Assembly (NCBI GenBank): GCA_003482455.1
Contig: DMYW01000037.1
Coordinates: 1-25,739, forward strand
DNA: 25,739 nucleotides
Source: Rheinheimera sp.
GTDB lineage: Bacteria; Pseudomonadota; Gammaproteobacteria; Enterobacterales; Alteromonadaceae
Reading direction: 5' to 3'
The position numbers and the translations under genes are program-made. Positions within the stretch are counted from its first letter, which is position 1. Each line of letters opens with the position of its first letter. The notes below the pieces were generated by a model. It did not search any database, was not told the DNA's origin, and saw nothing but the letters and a program-made list of their open reading frames with translations. Below are positions 22,237-25,739 of this stretch, in pieces.

Positions 22237-23523
22237 TTAGTTCTTTTCACGAGCAATCGCGCGATAACCGATGTCACGGCGGCTAAATACGCCATCCCAG
22301 TGGATTTGATCCACCAGTTGATACGCCGCTTGTTGCGCTGCGGTCACGTTGCTACCCAGGGCCGTGGCACACAAGACGCGACCACCGGCCGTCAGCACTT
22401 GACCGTCTTTGAGCACAGTACCAGCGTGGAACACTTTCGCTTCGCGGCTGTCTGCCGTTGGCAAGCCAGAAATCACATCGCCTTTACGATAATCATCTGG
22501 GTAACCGCCTGCAGCCAACACCACACCAACAGCAGCGCGCGGGTCAAATTGAATTTCGGTCTCAGCCAGCTTGCCCTCGACCGCGGCTAGACACAGCTCG
22601 ACCAAGTCCGACTGCAACCGCATCATGATAGGTTGCGTTTCAGGGTCGCCGAAGCGGCAGTTGAATTCCAACACTTTGGCGGTGCCATCGGGCGCAACCA
22701 TCAAGCCAGCGTATAAGAAACCTGTGTAGACATTGCCTTCTGCTGCCATGCCACGCACGGTTGGGTAAATCACATTGTCCATCACCCAGTCGTGAACAGC
22801 AGGCGTGACGACTGGGGCAGGGGAGTATGCGCCCATGCCACCGGTATTTGGGCCTTTGTCGGCGTCGTCACGTGCTTTGTGGTCTTGTGACGAGGCGAAT
22901 GGTAAGGCGTGCGTGCCATCAACCATCACAATAAAGGACGCTTCTTCACCGACTAAAAACTCTTCGACCACCACACGGCTGCCGGCATCGCCAAACTTGT
23001 TGCCTGACAGCATGTCGTCAATGGCGGCAAAGGCTTCGTCTTGGGTTTGTGCGATGATCACGCCTTTACCGGCGGCCAAGCCGTCGGCTTTAATGACGAT
23101 GGGCGTGCCATTTTTAACGACAAAGGCTTTGGCTGCATCAATCTCAGTGAAAGTGCCATAGTCGGCGGTTGGGATCTTGTGGCGTGCCAAAAAGTCTTTG
23201 GCGAAGGCTTTGGAGCTTTCCAGCTGTGCAGAATTTTTGGTCGGGCCAAAAATCTTTAAACCCGCGGCACGAAACGCATCGACCACACCACGAGCCAGCG
23301 GCGCTTCTGGGCCGACGATGGTTAAATCAATCTGTTGCTCTTTGGCAAACGCCAACAGGGCAGGGACATCATCGGCCGCCACTGCAACATTCTGCAGCGC
23401 TGGCTCTAATGCGGTGCCCGCATTGCCAGGGGCTACGAAGACCTGCGTCACATGCGGCGATTGTGCAGCTTTCCATGCCAACGCGTGTTCGCGGCCACCG
23501 CCGCCAATTACCAGAACTTTCAT
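22237..23523 (-). CDS. purD: Phosphoribosylamine-glycine ligase
   Basis: PurD joins glycine to phosphoribosylamine with ATP, forming GAR in purine synthesis. The 428-residue product has the usual length and is an ATP-grasp enzyme: MKVLVIGGGGREHALAWK at the start, VGPEAPLARGVVDAF, VIKADGLAAGKGV, TGGMGAYSPAPVV and LEFNCRFGDPETQ. ATG 23523 is chosen because the family begins there; GTG 23535 would add MVTL. It starts 15 bases after an exported methyltransferase gene, so the two are likely co-transcribed. purH, the common neighbour, is not seen in the window. No clear PurR site was found nearby. Confidence 0.97.
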   Translation of the reverse strand: MKVLVIGGGGREHALAWKAAQSPHVTQVFVAPGNAGTALEPALQNVAVAADDVPALLAFAKEQQIDLTIVGPEAPLARGVVDAFRAAGLKIFGPTKNSAQLESSKAFAKDFLARHKIPTADYGTFTEIDAAKAFVVKNGTPIVIKADGLAAGKGVIIAQTQDEAFAAIDDMLSGNKFGDAGSRVVVEEFLVGEEASFIVMVDGTHALPFASSQDHKARDDADKGPNTGGMGAYSPAPVVTPAVHDWVMDNVIYPTVRGMAAEGNVYTGFLYAGLMVAPDGTAKVLEFNCRFGDPETQPIMMRLQSDLVELCLAAVEGKLAETEIQFDPRAAVGVVLAAGGYPDDYRKGDVISGLPTADSREAKVFHAGTVLKDGQVLTAGGRVLCATALGSNVTAAQQAAYQLVDQIHWDGVFSRRDIGYRAIAREKN

Positions 23524-23538
23524 CAGAGTTACCACTCA

Positions 23539-24366
23539 CTATTTCAAAGGTTTACGGAATTTGAGCGTCATGCGGTCGCTTTCACCAATCGCTAAGTATT
23601 TGTCTTTATCTACGTCTTTTTGACTTAACGTCGGTGGCAAGGTCCACACACCACCTGGGTAGTCGGCAGTGTCTTTCGGGTTCGCGTTGACTTCGCTGGT
23701 CGCTTCCAACACAAAACCTGCTTGTTCAGCCAGTTTCACCACTAAGCTTTGCGGCATGTAACCGGATTTGGTCCAGTCGGTATTTAAACGCGATTCAGGC
23801 AAGCGGTGTTCGACCACGCCCAACACGCCACCTGGTTTGAGCGCAGCGTAGAAGCTTTTGAAGGAATTTAATAAGGACTCATCGCCTTTTTGCATGTACC
23901 AGTTGTGCAAATTACGGAATGTCACCACCACATCGGCGCTGCCATCCGGCGCGACTTTTTGGCCTGCGATCGGCGCAAATTCAGTCACCACGACATTCTT
24001 GTAAACAGGATCCGCAGCCAACTTTGCGTTAAACGCGGCCAATGTGCGTTTGGCATAGTCGGAAGTGCTGTTTGCAGGTTGGTGGGCTGCATAATATTTG
24101 CCAGCGTCTTTTAATAACGGTGCGAAGATTTCGGTGTACCAGCCACTGCCTGGGGAGATTTCAACGACGGTGCTTTTGGGGGTGACTTCAAAGAAACTGA
24201 GTGTTTCGAGAGGATGGCGATATTTGTCGCGGGCTTTATTGGTCATCGAACGCACAGGATGGTCAATCGCTGTTTTTAGTGCCGCGTCATCGACGCTCGC
24301 CGCTTGGCTAAACCCACTGACCGACCATACTGCGGCGGCCACCAGAACTGAAGTCAACTTATTCAT
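23539..24366 (-). CDS. Exported class I methyltransferase-like protein (COG4798 type)
   Basis: The 275-residue protein starts with a signal peptide (MNKLTSVLVAAAVWSVSGFSQA, cut near SQAAS). It continues with a Rossmann methyltransferase fold: motif I VVEISPGSGWYTEIFAPLL near 67-85, DVVVTFRNLHNWY as the motif IV area, and LKPGGVLGVVEHR as the post-motif strand. This matches the predicted methyltransferase group COG4798, whose members often carry signal peptides and have no proven substrate. AAGGA precedes the ATG by 8 bases. It lies just upstream of purD in the same direction. AdoMet is not expected outside the cytoplasm, so its activity in the periplasm is puzzling. Confidence 0.85.
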   Translation of the reverse strand: MNKLTSVLVAAAVWSVSGFSQAASVDDAALKTAIDHPVRSMTNKARDKYRHPLETLSFFEVTPKSTVVEISPGSGWYTEIFAPLLKDAGKYYAAHQPANSTSDYAKRTLAAFNAKLAADPVYKNVVVTEFAPIAGQKVAPDGSADVVVTFRNLHNWYMQKGDESLLNSFKSFYAALKPGGVLGVVEHRLPESRLNTDWTKSGYMPQSLVVKLAEQAGFVLEATSEVNANPKDTADYPGGVWTLPPTLSQKDVDKDKYLAIGESDRMTLKFRKPLK

Positions 24367-24666
24367 AGCAACAATCCTTTTGGTGAAAAAACCGCGCTAG
24401 TGTAGCAAACAGCCATCGTCTTTGCAGGAGAAATTCCGGTGGTTGCTGGTTCGGCACGACAAGTAGGTTGTGGACGGCCAGACATCCGAGCTAGAATGCC
24501 GCTTTGCCATTGCTTATGCTAGAATAAGCGTTTTTTTGATGTGGACTGCCAGCGAGAAGCATAAACAACGTGTGCAACAGCAGATTTCGCCCCAGAAAAC
24601 TCCTGCTGATCAGCCACCAAGCCGCTTATGTCGTGATGCAAGACCACCTGATTTAGAGCAAGTGCA
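24367..24666 (+). promoter_or_regulatory. Intergenic region before trmJ with promoter-like and hairpin elements
   Basis: No convincing gene is seen. The gap between the divergent methyltransferase gene and trmJ holds a TAGAAT box at 24492-24497 and an extended -10-like TGCTAGAAT at 24517-24525. A small hairpin GCTTAT/ATAAGC at 24512-24529, followed by seven T, overlaps the second box. An open frame from 24470 runs into trmJ but has no support. A trmJ promoter is likely here. Confidence 0.45.
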
Positions 24667-25455
24667 ATGTTAGATCAAGTTCGCGTGGTGCTGATTGAAA
24701 CCTCGCACAGTGGCAATATTGGCTCGGTGGCCCGCGCTATGAAAACCATGGGGTTGACTCAGCTGGTGTTAGTGTCACCGAAAGTAGACATAGATGGACA
24801 AGCCATCGCGTTGTCTGCGGGCGCAAGCGATGTATTAGCAAACGCCAAAATCGTTTCGACCTTGGCTGAAGCTATCGCCGATTGTCGTTTAGTGATTGGC
24901 ACTAGTCACAAAACGAAAAATCCCGATGTGCCGGTGCTTGATCCACGGCAAGCGGCTGCCAAAGTGCGGGATGAACGTGGCAGCGCGACGGCCGCTTTAG
25001 TTTTTGGCCGTGAAAGTAATGGCATGAACAACGAAGAACTGCGTCTTTGCACGTATCACGTGTGTATTCCGGCGAATCCAGACTACACCTCGTTGAATCT
25101 GGCGATGGCGGTGCAGGTGTTGTCCTATGAATTGCGGATGACCGCCCTAGCGGCACAACCGCAACCCGCAGCTGAGTCTGATGAACGTGTCTACCCAACC
25201 AGCGAGCAGCTTGAAGGCTTTTATCAGCATTTAGAAAAAACGTTAGATTTGACCGGATTTATCATCCGCGCACATCCGGGGCATATCATGATCAAGTTGC
25301 GCCGGTTGTTCAGTCGCGCCAAACCGGACGAGTTAGAGTTGAATATTTTGCGCGGCATCCTCACATCGGTGCAGAAGTTTGCCGCTGGCGTTGGCCGTGG
25401 CCGAGAACAAGAAGCTCGTGAGGCAGTCACGGTCGCGTCGAAACAAGACCAATAA
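24667..25455 (+). CDS. trmJ: tRNA (cytidine/uridine-2'-O-)-methyltransferase TrmJ
   Basis: TrmJ methylates the 2'-OH of nucleotide 32 in tRNA with AdoMet. The 262-residue product is a SPOUT-knot protein: VVLIETSHSGNIGSVARAMKTMGL at the start, LVFGRESNGMNNEELRLC, and the knot NPDYTSLNLAMAVQVLSYELR. A C-terminal helical extension with HPGHIMIKLRRLFSRA is typical of TrmJ rather than other SPOUT enzymes. The ATG at 24667 follows AGAGCAAG weakly. cysE follows after 100 bases, the order seen in many gammaproteobacteria. suhB, the divergent neighbour in E. coli, is absent; an exported methyltransferase gene is there instead. Confidence 0.96.
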   Translation: MLDQVRVVLIETSHSGNIGSVARAMKTMGLTQLVLVSPKVDIDGQAIALSAGASDVLANAKIVSTLAEAIADCRLVIGTSHKTKNPDVPVLDPRQAAAKVRDERGSATAALVFGRESNGMNNEELRLCTYHVCIPANPDYTSLNLAMAVQVLSYELRMTALAAQPQPAAESDERVYPTSEQLEGFYQHLEKTLDLTGFIIRAHPGHIMIKLRRLFSRAKPDELELNILRGILTSVQKFAAGVGRGREQEAREAVTVASKQDQ

Positions 25456-25464
25456 CAGATTCGT

Positions 25465-25484
25465 GCTGCGCTAAAAAGCGCAGC
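25465..25484 (+). terminator. Hairpin after trmJ
   Basis: GCTGCGC and GCGCAGC form a perfect 7-base-pair stem around TAAAAA, 9 bases after the trmJ stop. The following bases TTAC are a poor U-tract, so termination may be partial. Confidence 0.55.
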
Positions 25485-25494
25485 TTACTAGCCG

Positions 25495-25513
25495 CAGATG
25501 TCGCCATCTGTTT
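25495..25513 (+). terminator. Second hairpin in the trmJ-cysE gap
   Basis: CAGATG and CATCTG form a perfect 6-base-pair stem with a TCGC tetraloop and a short TTT tail, 10 bases after the first hairpin and 42 bases before the cysE ATG. It may be an attenuator or terminator for trmJ, or part of the cysE leader. Confidence 0.5.
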
Positions 25514-25555
25514 AAAAAGATCACCGCGACCCATTGGCCGCTTGCAGGAAATACC

Positions 25556-25739
25556 ATGTTTGCAGGTATCAAAGAAGATATTAAAAGCGTGTTTGAGCGC
25601 GACCCCGCAGCGCGCAACTTTTTCGAAGTACTGACCAATTATCCAGGCTTGCACGCCATTTGGTGGCATCGCTTGAATCACAAGCTTTGGCGCGCCAATT
25701 TCAAATGGCTAGCACGGTTTTTAAGCACAGTGGCGCGTT
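25556..25739 (+). CDS. cysE: Serine O-acetyltransferase, 5' part (CysE), cut by window edge
   Basis: CysE makes O-acetylserine, the precursor for cysteine. Only the first 61 residues are present: MFAGIKEDIKSVFERDPAAR, then EVLTNYPGLHAIWWHRLNHKLW, which is the N-terminal helical domain of bacterial serine acetyltransferases. The left-handed beta-helix catalytic domain lies beyond the window. ATG 25556 follows CAGGAA by 6 bases. The position after trmJ is the one seen in many gammaproteobacteria, often before iscR. The cut is due to the window end. Confidence 0.93.
   Translation, partial: MFAGIKEDIKSVFERDPAARNFFEVLTNYPGLHAIWWHRLNHKLWRANFKWLARFLSTVAR

Noticed and set aside
24470..24673. Open frame of 67 codons upstream of trmJ
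   Set aside because: GTG start without a ribosome site, contains promoter-like boxes and a hairpin with T-run, overlaps the trmJ start, and its sequence looks like untranslated DNA.
1..25739. Mobile elements, CRISPR arrays, tRNA or rRNA genes, defence islands
   Set aside because: No transposase or integrase motif, regular repeat-spacer pattern, tRNA cloverleaf or rRNA stretch was recognised on either strand.

Overview
The window is a stretch of ordinary gammaproteobacterial chromosome at roughly 50% GC by eye. Its backbone matches the aroK-aroB-damX-dam-rpe-trpS block and the argD-pabA-yhfA-prkB block, which lie close together in E. coli. The astC/argD-astA-astD order, trmJ followed by cysE, and extra genes such as a TorF-type porin, an ExeM-like nuclease and a MAPEG protein suggest a marine or aquatic Alteromonadales-like bacterium (Shewanella, Alishewanella or Rheinheimera relatives). 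That placement is an inference from gene order and protein similarity; no rRNA is present to confirm it.

Layout. Bases 1-3903 hold the tail of aroK, then aroB, damX and dam in one tight operon (shikimate pathway, division-linked SPOR protein, GATC methylation). Bases 3940-5094 hold two minus-strand genes, a small exported protein and a TorF-like porin, inserted between dam and rpe. Bases 5326-7139 hold rpe and trpS, without the gph that sits between them in E. coli. Bases 7217-8710 encode a large exported protein of unknown function. Bases 8855-14774 hold pabA, an HDOD-like gene and the arginine genes argD/astC, astA and astD. Bases 14975-16752 hold a small unknown gene, an OsmC-family yhfA and speD (polyamine synthesis). 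Then come a GNAT acetyltransferase, a minus-strand phosphoribulokinase homologue (prkB), and a plus-strand pair of exported beta-propeller plus MAPEG membrane protein. Next are a minus-strand ExeM-like nuclease, a small membrane protein, and purD with an upstream exported methyltransferase gene on the minus strand. The window ends with trmJ and the start of cysE.

How the genes work together. AroK/AroB lead to chorismate, which PabA (with an unlinked PabB or TrpE partner) uses. ArgD/AstC, AstA and AstD connect arginine synthesis and the arginine succinyltransferase catabolic route; astB and astE are not here. SpeD makes decarboxylated AdoMet for spermidine. Most transcription units end in clear intrinsic terminators, several of them bidirectional between convergent genes.

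I found no rRNA, tRNA, CRISPR array, insertion sequence, integrase or phage gene, and no clear new multi-gene system. The items most worth a second look are: the unrecognised 497-residue exported protein; a perfect inverted repeat touching the speD ribosome binding site; an ARG-box-like site before argD; an exported methyltransferase joined to purD; and several short perfect palindromes upstream of rpe, the GNAT gene and the small membrane protein gene.
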